This document shows positions 45,400 to 58,099 of a stretch of 64,000 bases of DNA, one piece after another. A program made the translations under genes and the position numbers. The notes beneath the pieces are model-generated. The model saw nothing but the letters and a program-made list of their open reading frames with translations, was not told the origin of the DNA and did not search any database. Each line of letters opens with the position of its first letter. Within the stretch, counting starts at the first letter, position 1. The stretch covers positions 22,436,927-22,500,926 of the forward strand of contig CM043796.1 of the NCBI GenBank assembly GCA_023974075.1, written 5' to 3'. The DNA comes from Chaenocephalus aceratus. Lineage: Eukaryota > Chordata > Actinopteri > Perciformes > Channichthyidae.

Positions 45400-46716
45400 T
45401 ATTTTGAAACAACAATGATGACGTGTTTGTGTGACTTAAACAGGCAGCGGAACTTGCTGTCTTTGATGTTAAGTCCATTTCCCTGATGGCGCGAACTTGA
45501 GGATGACGTTCTGGCATCACTCGAGGCGGCTGGAAGATGGGGGCATGGTGGCACCCCGAAAACACATGAGCATCCAACACTGGAACGTGCTCTGGTGCTG
45601 GGGAACAGGGAACTTCCAGCTCCTTCATCGAGGAGAGGAGAGGAGGCTGTCAGGCCGCCGCTTCTTCTTCCTCGCCTGGTGGATGAAAACCTGGGTCGGC
45701 TGCGCCTGAGCGGCATCTGCCGGAACCGGATATTTTCTTGGCCAGCTCCCTCTTGCCTCATGCCTGGGCTGGGGACCCGGGACGGGCTGCGGTCTCTGCT
45801 GCTTCGGTATTTTGAACCGGGCAGGACGTGAGACAGCTTGGGTGAAGGCCTACCGCGGGACCATTGGAGAGCCTCGTCTCCCTTCCTTTTTGACTCGCAT
45901 CTCAGCTGCATTGAAGCTAGAGCGGAGCCAAATATGCTCTCGGGAACAATAGGCATGCCCAGAACATCCTCTTTTTCCCGGTCTGGAAGGTTGGTCAGGT
46001 TGAGCCACCTGGCTCTCTCCTGTACCACCATCATTCCCAGTGCTTTGCCTCTGGGAATTTGCCTCCGTGTGCAGCGCTGTGCAGTCCAAGCCGTGGCTTG
46101 GACCGCGCTGCACACGGAGGCCGGCCTGCACATGGAGGCCGGGTGCGGACATCACTCCCGGCTTTGCAGCCTGAGCCGATGAAACGAAGATGTCATCCTC
46201 ATCTGAGTCAGACAGGAGGAACTCAGAGGTATCCTCTTCGTCCTCCATGTAGTCCAACTCCAGGACATCCTCCGCGGGTGGAACCATGGTGATGTCCAAT
46301 CACAGCGCATTTTGTTGATTGGCTCTCACGGCTCTTGCCGCCACCGGGTCCCAGCCTGAAACGGCGTGGGGCTCCGGTTCAGCGGCTGTCGCTGTTGTTG
46401 AGCCCCAGTCTGACAGAGCGCGGGGCTCAATCTCTGCGGCGGACGCCACCATGTCTTGATTGCCAGCCGGCGAATCAGCGGACATGAGGGGGTCCTGTCC
46501 CGACAAGCTAGCTTGGCGTGCTAACCGTTGGCGGAGGCTCTTCATGGTGAAGCGGGTACAATGCCCGCACGAGCCGGGGTTATCGATAGCCTCCCGGGCG
46601 TGTTCCAGCCCGAGGCAGGACGAGCAGACCTGGTGTGAGTCTGTGCCTGAAATGCAGCCTCCGAGCCGAGCCTCCGAGTCCCTGACTCCTCTGGTGTGAG
46701 GGAGAGAAGGGTCCAT
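45400..46716 (-). pseudogene. DIRS gag remnant, copy 2, internally deleted
   Basis: The N-terminal part keeps the cysteine motif (CSSCLGLEHAREAIDNPGSC, then GHC) and the acidic block (LELDYMEDEEDTSEFLLSD). The middle of gag seen in copy 1 is missing, and a short palindromic insert sits at the junction (46061-46121). The C-terminal part resumes with RARWLNLTNLPDREKEDV. The frames for the three parts differ. Confidence 0.8.
46061..46121. repeat. imperfect 61-nt palindrome at the gag deletion junction
   Basis: GCCTCCGTGTGCAGCG pairs with CGCTGCACACGGAGGC, and the centre GTCCAAGCC-GT-GGCTTGGAC pairs with itself, so nearly the whole segment can fold into one hairpin. Confidence 0.9.
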
Positions 46717-47177
46717 CTTCGATCGCCGGGGTGTCGGCGTGGAGTGGACACACTAGTAACAGGTACGTTACTGAGAAAAAAAATCCAACCTTGCCGTTAG
46801 TCCGAAAGGAAAAAAGGCGACGGTGTAGATTTTTATTCTTTAAAGAATATTAACTGGTGTGTTAATACCTTTTTTTATCTCTGTCTTCTCTGGTGTGAGA
46901 GAGAGAAGAGAACGTCCTCTTTACCGTGGTGTCGGTGTGGAGGGAAGAACAAACTAGCAACAGGTATGTTACTAGCTTGAAGAAAAAATCAAACCTTACC
47001 GTTATTTCGACAGAAAGAAACGGCGAGGCGGATTACAATATTAACTGGTGTGTTAATATTGCTCAGTCTTCTTGCAAAGCAAAAAAGTAACCGGCAAGCG
47101 CCCGTCGACCGAATGTTAGCTTGGGTTCAGTCTGTGGACCGTTAAGCTAGCCCGGTTACTGATAAATCGAGATGTGC

Positions 47178-47347
47178 TCTGAAGCGAGAAGAGGTGTTTG
47201 AATGACGCTGCGTCGTAGCGCAAGCTACTTAAAGGGTGGGTGGATTCCCTGATGTTGACGTCAAGATCACCAGCCAATGAGGATTGGCGTAATGAGATTG
47301 ATGCTTCTGTTGCATACGCGTTGAGGCGCATCCCATAGTGAGACATC
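47178..47347 (-). repeat. DIRS copy 2 right inverted terminal repeat
   Basis: Ends CCCATAGTGAGACATC and pairs with 41312-41482. Confidence 0.9.
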
Positions 47348-47372
47348 GAACGGAGTGTTATGAATGAGAACT

Positions 47373-50300
47373 ACGCTGGTCCACAACCAGAAATGCATTA
47401 GTTTCACCAAAAAAAACAATAGAACAAAGATATCAAAAAATAAAAAACCCCAAAAGCATAATAAGTCAGCTTCAATCATAGAGAATAGGCCAAATACATC
47501 TCACAATTTTAAAGCTGTTCTTGTGAAATTAATACATGTTGCTCATTGGACCCATGTAGCTATTACACATTTTGATGTGAGACTGGGTTGGAGAAAGCCA
47601 TTGTGAAATATTGTTCTGTTTTTACTTTATTTTTGATCACCATTTCAACCAAAAACAAGGTAATTTCAAAGCTCATTATCATTCTTTATGTAAAATAATT
47701 TGAATCAGTGTTAATCACAATGGTGTAGCATGTCATTATCCCTGCAAGTGCAACCAGTTTTCAAAAAAGGTCAAGTTAATCAATTGTTCCAATGTGAAAT
47801 TAATTAGGGATTTGAACTTTTCTTAGTACAATTTTATAATGAGGAGATTGTTAGATTTTCAGTTGCAAATAAAGCGGCATTTCTAGAACTTATTACAGGA
47901 TTGAAACAACTTGCTCTCCATCCAGAAAGAGATAACCATTGACTGGAGTCGCATTATGGATGTCACATACAATTAACCCCAAGAAAAGTGCTTGGCTGTT
48001 GGGATCTTTTTCTCAGATGGAGGGAGAGCTGAGGCTCGCTCCAGCAGGATACAGTGAGGGCAAAGGTGGTCTGTCTTTGTTCAAAATGTAATGCATTTGA
48101 ACTCTTTGGCTGATACCTTAACTCCAAAGGACCTTTCCTCTAAATTAATTTGAAAGAACACCAAAACTTCTATCCACTGAGTGAAACACTGGTATACTGT
48201 GAGGCTGAACTGTAAAGGGTTAGCAGAATTCTTAACAAACTTAATTAGATAAATGATCTCCGAAAAGGACACTGAGAAGCATTCAGTCAGCATGTTAAAT
48301 CATTGCACCGTGTCCGCCCTACCACATATTCTGTATAAATAGTGTTCGCAGCTCTGTTCATTAGTGTGCTTATGTTCCATTTGATTTACTGCTAATGACC
48401 TAGCAAAGGAATCCGTTGCACCCTATGACATTGCCAGGGATGGTAATGATAGAGAATAATTGTATCTTTCCATATTTGTTGGGATGCGTAAAGACTGAGC
48501 AATGGAAGCACTGCAGACCACCTGGGATGAAACAATATGCATGGAAATTGATGATGCCCCTGAACCATAAAGCTACTCTAAATAAAACAAAATGCATTCA
48601 CAAACAACTATGATATTAAGGGCTCTTACTGCTTTCAAGTGCTCTAGCCTCTTTGTGTATGCGCTGCCCTTGGTGAGGGGTTTATGTTTATGAGGACCCT
48701 AACTGAGGTGATCCCCTCAATAACAAGTCTGTATAGAACAGAATGATGTTCGAGGTACAAAGCTCATTAAAGGGCAGTTTGTGCACATCTTATCTAACCT
48801 TGGTCAGGCTGGATCCAATTAAGCTTTGGTTATAGATAACATCTAATGCATTTGCTATAGTAGTAAGGGTTGTAGAAAAGCTTAGTTTGGGATTTTAGGT
48901 AAACACTACTGTATTTATCTTGTAGAATAATAAATTGCCTACCTCAACCCCAACGTATATCTTCACGCAGTTGATAATACGTTGGTACTACCTTTCAAGA
49001 TTTATAGCATTAATTAACCTGTTTCTTTGAAGAAAACATAAGCTAAAAAAAGTTGGCCACCTAAATGAAAAACTGATAATGCATTTTAAAAAGTGATGTA
49101 TGCTTAGGCTATGTACACACATTACAAACTGATGTGGCTGTAATCAAATGTTGGCTCTCATTTGACAAGGGACAGATTTTTGTAGAGTAAGTTGGATACA
49201 GAAATCCTTTCTTTCCCAATCAGATTTGGGTCCTAAATTAAATCAAATGTTCGATCTAGGCCAAAAAAGAAAACCATAATGAATCACTATGACCTATAAG
49301 GTAATACTAAAGTGCTTTAGTTATTCTGAATATTGTGGTGGTAGTGTACATTTTATTTTATGTATTACTAATCTAAAGAAACTCGAGAAAAACGTTTTGT
49401 TCTTCCAGTAACCTCTTATCCTCCATCAGTCCATAACACATACATTAAACAAGCTTCCTCTTTAAAAAAATGTAGGCATCTATGTTTGTTGATGTGCTTG
49501 TCTTTTGGTGGTCATAGAGTAGCAAGATTAAGAAGTGTTGGACTTTCTTCTGAGACTGGGGTCATTTAGAGCAAGGAAACAAGTCTGGTTAGTATTTTCT
49601 AATCTATAATACAAAGTGTTGTGCAGCATGGGAATCACTGCATGGTGGAGTTTTCATCTCCACTGGCTAGACTTGCAGCAAAAATATAAAATGGAAGGTT
49701 TCAAACCGCATACTCTAAAAGAAGGTCCATCTCAAGCTGGCGATATTACATCAGACCTTTCTCATATTTACTTAAAGAATGTCAGCTTTTGCCAGAAAAA
49801 AAGGATATTTTGAAAACTGTCTGACAGATTGCAGTACTATGCTGTTCCTAATTATGTCAATTCGTCAAATCAGACGAGAACAAAGATCATGGTTTAAAAA
49901 TAAAATATTCTACGGGCACGTTTTTTTTTAACTCAGAGTCCTAGCGTCGCATAACTAACTATCAGTAAACATAACATTTGTTTACACATGGGACTCAAAC
50001 TGCAGTATTTTGGGTATAATCTTATATTCTAGCAGAGGCTTAACTCTGGAGAAAAGAGCAAGGTAGACCGACTAACTAACCTTTATATACCCGACTGCTA
50101 AAGAATGTTGACAAGGAATCAAATCATGCCTTTTCATCCGGAGAAGGTACACCCTAATCAATTGGCAAGCACCCACACTTAAATGACATACTGATCGCAA
50201 AATAATTAACACTATTAGTGGGCAGGATCATCCAACACGTGCAGAGCCCATCAGAAAGGCTGCATTATTCACCAACCAGGTGTGCAAGTAACAGATGTTT

Positions 50301-53032
50301 TAGCACATTCTTAGCAATCTCCTTTCCTCCCACTCAACACCAAACTCTTGCCACCTACACTACTCCTGCCTTGTTTGAACACTAGCCAACAAACGCACTA
50401 ACCTTTTCAGTAAGCCCGCATGGTATATGTATGCATATTTCATCTGTGTGGGCACACCAGTATTGAAGAACTGAGGTTGACAGTGACACCACTGGCACAT
50501 GTATATATTCATGTATTTCAAGCATATATTCAAGAAGAAATAACTGAGGGGGATAGCTGTATTGAAGAACCTTTATTTTGGGCAACTGGTACACAGGTGC
50601 ATGCATTTTGTATCTTCTGGCTGAGGGCAGGGATTGCTTGGCAGGAGCCCGTCTCACACAGTGAGGTTATTTTGCCTTGGAAATAAATCAAATCTGTAGA
50701 ACTGGTTGTCTTAAATGTGGGGGATATTCAGTGGAGGAAATGCTAAGCCTTGAGGTGCCTTCTGCCCCTACTGTAGGTGTCAGTCCAACCCTATTCTGCC
50801 TTTGTCTTTTTGTGTTCTCTATGGCAGTGCCAATGTCGAAAAGTGGTGAATTTAGGTTTGTTTTTGCATGTCATTTCCAAGCGATCACCATTTGAGATTT
50901 CTATGCCATAAACCACGTTTGTTAAATACTCCAAAGGCTTTCATTATTGGGCTCCAGGCTCAATTGCTATTCTATAACCCATATATTTGGCGACCATTTT
51001 CAGATACTTTAAACATATTTATTTAAATAAAAACCTTCAAGATTATTATTTCCGTAGGAACGGAAAACATTTAGAAAGTCATGATCCTAATTTGAAGAAT
51101 TGTTCAGCTTATTTACAAAATGTTGTTCCTTTACCACATTCCATTTTAAGTGCAATGCCGCAATACGGATACAATTGTGTTGGCTTTTGTGTTGTGCTTG
51201 CGCTAAAGCTACATTTAAATGATACGCAATGTGCTCTTTGCTCAACACAAGGTTGGGTGCAGTGAGAGCATAGAATATATGGGTGAGTTTTGTTTCTATG
51301 GTTACGTTCTCTGCTAGTTTGTGGCACTACAAAAGGCTCTTATCTGATTGGTTGCGCATGAAAAGGTCAAAGTTCAAATAATTAGAACTGGGCAGTGCTA
51401 AGCAGCGCTACAATTTCGGGCTGTGCCTGTCACGTGTGTAGTACTTCCGCTTAGTCAGGCGTCACTACTCTGACGATCAAAAAGCAACAGTAAAGTTGGC
51501 GCAGAGCTGTTTTACAATTTCACATCCATGTAGCTATGCATAGTTCTGGCAATGGAGTCACGCAATTACGCTGAGCTACAGGTGGCAGGGGTTAGGGTTA
51601 CACACACAAAGTTACTAATGAGCCAATGAAGATAAACACTGCTAGCAAGCAAGCATGGATGTAATATTGTTATCTTTGAAAATTGTTAAAGACAGGCATG
51701 CATTGGACACATTTGTGGTATATAAACTATGCCTTTAGGGGACAAACACTTAGTTCAAACATACATTTTTTTAGTTTACAATGCAACTCCAGAGCTTCTC
51801 TTAAGGTTTAGAAGTTACAACTCACGTGTTCGATATAGAAAGTTATATAATGTAAATTATGTTTCTATGTTTTATGAATAGCACACACCACAGGTTTAGA
51901 GAAAACATGCTGCTACTCTGTTGTTTTGCAAAAAAGGACCACATTTCTCACTCTGTTACTAATGATGCACCCTAAAACGTATCACACACTCAAACCAAAA
52001 AGTAATGAGCCATTCAACAAATGAATCAACACAGAGACTGGGGATAAATGTATCTGACTTTGAGCACTAATTGCTAATAATTGTGTAACGTGACAAGAGA
52101 TGAATCAAAAAGCACCATTTGTATCAAGATTTTTTTTATAAAACAAAGAGCGCTCTCGTGATATTCGTCAGTGTTTGTTCTGTAACAATTCCGCACAGGA
52201 TTTACACTTCACTTTTAGCAGATGGTTAAAAGACGGACACTCCTTTGCCAACTGCTCGGGGTAATACATCCAGATTGATTTTGACTGTAGTGTCCAAGCT
52301 TGAGCCTGAATGGGGAAATGGATGCTTTGGAGTGAAAAATGAGGTTGGCATTATCTATAAGCAACACCCATCACACCTCTGAGGACTGAACTGGAAATAA
52401 TGTGAAACAGGATAATTTTTCTCGTTGCTGCCACCCTCTTTTGTAAGGGGGTGTCTGTGATATTTTCTTGTGCCAAGTTTTCAAGACCTCAATGTTGGTT
52501 TCCAAAAATATCCCCTCTTTAGTCTCAAACAAACGGCTCACAAATTCCATAAGCAGAAACATACTGCATTTTCAAACACAAATGTGCCAAAACACATGCA
52601 AATGTTATTATTTTTAATTATTTTAACAGTATGATTGCATGATTCCTTCCAATATTATCGGATGCATCACTTTTTAGGCCGTTTCCATTTTGTTTTGAAA
52701 TGTTTGTATATTCGTATTAGCATTGTTTTGTATTTGCACTAGGGTTTTGTTTATGTGCTTTTAGTTAAGCTGCGCTTGTTTCATCAAATTGGTGATTTTT
52801 TTCTAATTATAGGGCATGTGTTGTTAAGTTGAGGCAGATGTTTTTAATGAGTGTGTTTTGACACATTTATTTTTCATTTGCATTGTTTCTGCAGCTGCTG
52901 TGCGTTTCTCCTCATGGAACTATTTAGGGTCGTTGTTGCACGTTTGCCACCGTAGATTTAATTAAATGTACATGTTTGTCTCAAAAACAACAAGTTGCAC
53001 ATTTCCATAAAACAACAGATATAAATGCTGCA
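47373..53032. other. gene-free AT-rich sequence
   Basis: No coding gene, RNA gene or transposon terminus recognised over 5.6 kb; open frames are short and without motifs. Confidence 0.55.
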
Positions 53033-53057
53033 AAATGAAGCTTAGCGCAAGTTCAAT
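53033..53057 (+). repeat. 25-bp direct repeat, left copy
   Basis: Identical to 61962-61986. Candidate A1 part of an Ngaro split direct repeat. Confidence 0.8.
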
Positions 53058-53298
53058 AAGGAAGACCTAACACGAGTCACTTACACGTCACTCGATGGCT
53101 CCCTTCCCCCCTCATTAAATATGAGGGCGTCACCCTTCAGCAGCCAATAGCTGCACATGCTAAATTCCTTAAATGCCTGCTCTTCCTTCCTGTCAGTTGT
53201 CATTTGCAGATGACCGCAAACAGTAGCAGTACCACAATACTCCTCCTCGTGAGAAAAAAGAAAAGAAAAAAAAAAAGCACAAAAAAAACTAGCTCAAG

Positions 53299-53586
53299 AT
53301 GTCCAACTCGGACAATTCAGATCACGAACCTGGTATGGAATTATTCGATCCCGGTTCGGCTCCCCACAGCGGCCTATCACCAGAGGCAGACTTCCTCATC
53401 GCCCGGCTCCTGCAGCAGGATATCCCCACAGCCCCAGGCCTCACTCTCTCGCAGCTCCGAGAGCTCTCGGATCAAGTCTCCAGCACAGCTCCCCAGTCCG
53501 GGGCAGCAGCTCCAGTCAGCTCCCCAGAGAGCAGGGCGAGGACGCTGCCGCAGCCGCGGAGGCTCGCCAGTCCGGGAGCGTCACTA
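53299..53586 (+). pseudogene. Ngaro gag-like ORF, first part
   Basis: The frame starts MSNSDNSDHEPGMELFDPGS and continues with a Leu-rich helical stretch (LSPEADFLIARLLQQDIP, LTLSQLRELSDQV) and a Ser/Pro/Ala-rich tail. The Harbinger insertion cuts it at 53586. A probable continuation (TPLMESSVAGSLQSPAVL, RPWKTRHRSFNFRGTQ) follows at 57983-58095 in a shifted frame. Position before the RT suggests gag; I see no zinc knuckle. Confidence 0.55.
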
Positions 53587-53640
53587 ATGGCGCATTTCCA
53601 CTGCAGCGGGTAGCCCCGTTTAAGCGTCCTGAACCGTCCT
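53587..53640 (+). repeat. Harbinger left terminal inverted repeat
   Basis: Matches the complement of 57935-57979 for about 42 bp with few mismatches. Confidence 0.9.
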
Positions 53641-53909
53641 CAAGCGGCCAGGCCAGTTTTTGGTGGCATTTCCATATAGCCTAGTACCGGCTAGCGGGTA
53701 CTTTTTCCCTTTTTTTCCGGCCCCATAAAATCGTGGTTCTTTTTTATCAGACCAGGCCAGGGCTGTGACGTCAACACTCTCGACTGCTGATTGGTCAGAG
53801 AGAATCGTCACAAGATCGCGCGCGAGTTCATCCCTAGCGTCGCATATATATTTAGAAGCAAGCTTGCAGCATTTTTATAAACAGTTTTGTAAACTGAGGA
53901 GCTACACAA

Positions 53910-55365
53910 ATGTCTACGTTTGTTAAGAAAAGCTCACCGTGGTCGACCGAGGAGGTGACGACGTTCCTTCATCTCATTGGGGATGATAAAATCCAGCGGG
54001 AGCTAGACGGAACAACAAGAAATGTAAAAGTGTTTCAGGATGTCTCTGTCTGCACAGATGTCCGAACGCGGATTTTCGAGGACTTTCCTGCAGTGTAGGG
54101 AAAAACTTAAAAAGATGAAGAGTGAATATCGCCTAATAAAGGACAACAATAACACGAGTGGTGCGGGTCGCAAACAATGGAAGTGGTTCGACTTGTTGGA
54201 CCAGATTTACGACCACAGACCGGCCAACGTTGGGAGGGAGGGAGGCCTGGACTCTGCAACGGCTTTACTGGAGTCCCTGCAAGGTACGCTCACTTCTAAC
54301 AAAGAAGTCTATTTTATCCTTACATTAATGTTCGACAACCCATGCTTTTATGGAGCCCCGAAGAGCTACATAGCTAGCTAAGGCAGATAGCCTAGGCAGA
54401 TGGCCTTAGCTAGAGCTATTGTTTGCTAACACCATATGTGCCATTGTTTACGTTCAGTTTTTTTTTCTATAGTTGTTGTTGCTATTAGTATTGTGCTGCA
54501 GTAGTTGTGGAATTAACAAGTCATTTTGCTGTTCTAGATGATTACATTGGGACTTGTGAGGAGGAACATTCCCGAACAACGGGTGATGGCAGTGTTCCGT
54601 CCACTTCGTCATTGAATCCAGAACGGACCCCAGCTCGACCACAGACACCAGCCGAAGACCCTAACCCGACTCAACCACCAACACCGAGTGTCATCACGAC
54701 ACCGCAGCGTGTGGTTCTAGGTAAGAAATAGAAATGGCAAAACGACTGGAATTGTGTTTTTTTTTTTAAACCTTGGATCATCCATCGTCAGTAATTAAAA
54801 TAAGCTATACCACTGTGTGGAAATGCTCTGTTACAAGTAAAGTCTTAGCTAGTAAGCAGCTAGTACCGTTGTGTGTGACATCCAATCATATACATATATT
54901 TATATTCATTATCAACAGGCTGGACATAATGTAATTCACTTTCACAATCACTGTAAACATCTAGGGCCAGAACTTCTTTAGTTCACCTTACTGTTGTTCT
55001 GTTTATACATGTTATTCTTATATCCTTGTGTGACCTGTACCTGTCCTGTGTTTTTTCCTTATTGCTAATTATTATTATCTTATTGTCACCCAGGCAAGAG
55101 GAAACGAGGAGGAGAGGATCGGGCCCAGCAGGAACGGCACCATGAACAGCACATGGCCCAGCAGGAACGGCACCTGGACTGGGCCAAAGCGTCTGCTGAG
55201 CGGAGATGGGAGTTGGATGCGGCCTTGAGAAGGGAGGAGGTCGCCTTGAGAAGGGAGGAGGCCGCTCAAACAGAGACCTTCAACCTAGCCTTCCTGCGCA
55301 CTCTTGGCGAGGTGCTAGGGGGACTGGGCAGCCGACGTGGCCCGTCTCCTCCTCGTCCAACTTAA
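53910..55365 (+). pseudogene. Harbinger Myb/SANT-like DNA-binding protein, three exons, one frameshift
   Basis: In Harbinger elements a Myb-like partner brings the transposase to the nucleus and to the ends. Exon 1 (53910-54283) starts MSTFVKKSSPWSTEEVTTFL and includes the trihelix-like pattern (RNVKVFQDVS, FLQCREKLKKMKSEYR, QWKWFDLLDQIY). A one-base shift near 54045-54060 breaks it. Exon 2 (54538-54720) has acceptor CTAG and donor GTAAGA and encodes DDYIGTCEEEHSRTTGD plus a Pro/Thr-rich tract. Exon 3 (55094-55365) encodes a basic start (GKRKRGGEDRAQQERH) and a heptad-rich helix, ending in PSPPRPT. Splice phases agree across all three. ATTAAA near 55581 may be the poly-A signal. Confidence 0.85.
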
Positions 55366-56326
55366 AATAACATTAATAGTTATTGTACATATTATATATA
55401 TTTTTTCTAGTTACTTTTTAAATTTGTACTTGTTTATTTATGTTCTTTAAAATGTTCATTTTATTTGTACAATGCCATGTATAGTTATGCTGGCTGCAAT
55501 ACAGTTTATAATTTTTAATTTGTATTGTTTAATGGCATGCCTTTTTGATACACCCTTTTTTTTTTTTGTATACTGCCATCATTAAAGTACTTCTTTGACT
55601 TATCTTATCTCTTGTTGATAATGAATGGCACCCAACAGAAAAAAAATCAGATTCACATAATCTTTATTTAGAGAAGATATAAACATACATGAATTTATAA
55701 AGGAATAACAAACACCATCAGTTAGGAAAAAGCCCCTTAGTTTTAAGAGATTTAAAGCAAGAAATTGAGTTTGCTAGCTTGAGGTCCTCCTCTAAAACAT
55801 TATTACATGTTTATTTTGTAATAGTATTAAGAATACATGATAAATATATAATACATGTAGACATTTCTCAATTGTAATACCCTCGTTCTTAGACTCAAAC
55901 AACACATTCCTTATATATTTCAAAGACGAGAGAACAAAAGAAACCTATAACCCATTCAAGCAAGCTTTTAACATGTCTAGAAGAAAGATTGAGGTTATAT
56001 TTTATATTGTGGATACTTTAGCCTCCATCCAAGTTTACAATTGTCCACACTATTTTACACTTGCATTTATGAATATAGTTTTGCTGTGTTTTACACTTTA
56101 GTATTTATGTTTATAGTTAGCTTTGATATTTGCTTAATTGATTAGAAAGATTTTCTTTTCATGATCTGATATTTCCTCAACTGTTATTATGGGGCAGTAC
56201 TTACTGGTGCTTGAATTTCAAATATTCAATTCAGATAATATTTGTTTAAAACATTTGACAAACACATGTATATGAAAAAAAAGGTTTTATTTATGTTCAA
56301 TACAATGAATACAATACAATGCATAT

Positions 56327-57732
56327 TTAGGTATTCAGGTAGCGCATCAAACCCTCTCTGATGTCAGTGCCCTCCTCCTCTGCACCTTGAGCCGCTGCTA
56401 CCCCAGGCTCTGCGGCTGCTGGTGCATTCCACCCATCATCATAGTCCTCTCCATGACTCTCGCAGAGGTTATGCAGAGCACAGCATGTAAGCACCATGGA
56501 TTTCACAAGTTTAACATCACAGTCATTTCTTTTCATGAGGCAACGCCACCTTCCCTTCAGTCTACCAAATGCGTTCTCAACCACAACCCGTGCGCTGCAA
56601 ATGTTCTTGTTGTATACGACATGTTCTGCTGTCAGCCGTCCAGTGTCTGGGAAGGGTTTTAAGAGCCAGCTTTGCAAGGGATAGGCATTGTCTCCAAGCA
56701 TGTAATAGCCAGCATTCACCCCACCAATGTCCCTGGTGCAAGGTGGAAAGTAGTTGCCACGACTGGCTAACTCCCACAATGAGGACAGCCTCAAAACCCG
56801 AGCGTCATGCATGCTCCCAGGCATTCCTGCAAACACATTCCAGAAATGTCCCTTTCCATCTACAACTCCTTGAAGGATGATGGAGTGCCAGCCTTTCCGG
56901 TTGGTTGAAATAGTCACAGTGGTATTCCTGTGGTGCCAAGATGGGTATGTGTGATCCATCAATAGCACCTACGCACTGAGGGAGCCCCCACCTGTTCTCA
57001 GTGTAGGCAGCCATTTCTGCAAACTTCTGCCGGTCTGGTGAACGAATTAGTTCCGGTACTAACAACGCCTCTGCAGCAGCACAGAAGTCTCGCACACACC
57101 GGCACACAGTGGTGTTGCTCACTCCGAAAAGATGTCCAATGCTTCTGTACTCTGAGCCGGTAGCAAGCTTCCACAGTGCGATGGCCACTCTCTTCTTTAG
57201 AGGTATACACACGCGGAATGTTGTGTCCCGTCTCTCCATCGCTGGCCGCAGTTTGTTGCACAGGTAGGTGTATGTTTCCTCAGACATCCTGAATTTATCC
57301 ACCCACTGAGTGTGTGTGAAAGATGGAACAATCACAGACCACCACTCGGTAGCTCGGTCGAGCATCCAAACACATGGTCTGCGGCGACGTAACTTCTGAA
57401 ATACACAAACAAAGGCATACATATTTTAATACGTAAAAGTGGTAGCTACAATTAATTAAATATTTGAAACACTTTGGTCGTATTGTGAGCGTGAGCCTAA
57501 ACACATGGCTAGTTAGCGAACGTTAGCTTACCGAGTAGTAAGTCCTGTTGTAGTCTCTGCAGCGTTGTAGGACTTCCACAACTCTCTCGTCAGCTTCTTC
57601 TGCATCTCGTCTTGCTATACGCAGCCTACTTTGAAACATCACTTTCCTGCTTGCTGTGATCACTTTCCTTCTTGCTGTGATAACAAGCCACACACCAAGA
57701 AACAAGTAAACGATCGCTTCCACATCCTCCAT
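56327..57732 (-). pseudogene. Harbinger DDE transposase (HARBI1-like), two exons, one frameshift
   Basis: Cuts the element at its ends using a DDE nuclease fold. Exon 1 (57732-57532) starts MEDVEAIVYLFLGVW and ends at a GTAAGC donor. Exon 2 (57395-56327) follows a TTTCAG acceptor in phase and starts KLRRRRPCVWMLDRATEWW. Visible motifs: a helix-turn-helix region (YRSIGHLFGVSNTTVCRCVR), then the catalytic triad, Asp in GAIDGSHIPI, Asp in LGDNAYPL, Glu in VVENAFGRLKGRW. A 4-bp tandem duplication (GGTTGGTT, 56899-56906) causes the only frameshift, between the first and second Asp. About 420 codons in total, close to family length. AATAAA on the minus strand near 56290 may be the poly-A signal. 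Confidence 0.92.
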
Positions 57733-57934
57733 TGTTGTGTGTTTTGTGAGTTGTGTCGCATTGAAGATGACGCCACTGCAGTTTTACTCAGCGTCGCTCC
57801 GCCCAAAAAGCCCGCCAAAAAGCTGATCGCCCCGCCTACACTGCGTTGCTACCCCAGGTCCTAAACTGTAATGGAAATGCGCCACGGCCTCGGCCGGCCA
57901 GCGAGGCAGCCCGAGGCCTGAGCGAGGACGCTTA

Positions 57935-57979
57935 GGGACGCTTAAACGGGGCTACCCCGTTGCAGTGGAAATGCGCCAT
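57935..57979 (-). repeat. Harbinger right terminal inverted repeat
   Basis: Complement of the left end; reads GGACGCTTAAACGGGGCTAC, then CCCGTTGCAGTGGAAATGCG. Confidence 0.9.
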
Positions 57980-58099
57980 TTACACACCCCTCATGGAGAG
58001 TAGCGTGGCCGGCTCCCTGCAATCCCCGGCTGTGCTCGCCTCCAGGCCCTGGAAGACTCGTCACAGGAGCTTCAACTTCCGTGGCACTCAGGTCAGGTA

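Larger units (their letters stand above)
41267..47372 (-). mobile_element. DIRS retrotransposon copy 2, nearly complete
   Basis: Gene order on the minus strand is gag remnant (46716-45400), reverse transcriptase and RNase H (45628-43366 region) and tyrosine recombinase (to 41664). Inverted terminal repeats are at 41312-41482 and 47178-47347, and an internal complementary region at 41506-41602 matches both outer ends joined together. This is the diagnostic DIRS1 architecture. A 541-bp solo LTR inserted later interrupts the RNase H. Gag is internally deleted and there is a frameshift in the recombinase, so the copy is inactive. Confidence 0.93.
53587..57979. mobile_element. Harbinger (PIF) transposon with both genes, 4.4 kb
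   Basis: Long inverted ends: ATGGCGCATTTCCACTGCAG, then GGGTAGCCCCGTTTAAGCG on the left, and the complement on the right. 3-bp flanks are CTA (53584-53586) and TTA (57980-57982), fitting the TWA target with one change. It carries a Myb/SANT-like gene (plus strand) and a DDE transposase gene (minus strand), converging, as in known vertebrate Harbinger elements. Each gene has a single frame disruption, so the copy is recent but probably inactive. Confidence 0.93.

Noticed and set aside
47373..53032. A host gene in the longest repeat-poor stretch
   Set aside because: No frame has a recognisable domain or paired splice sites; I see no exon pattern.
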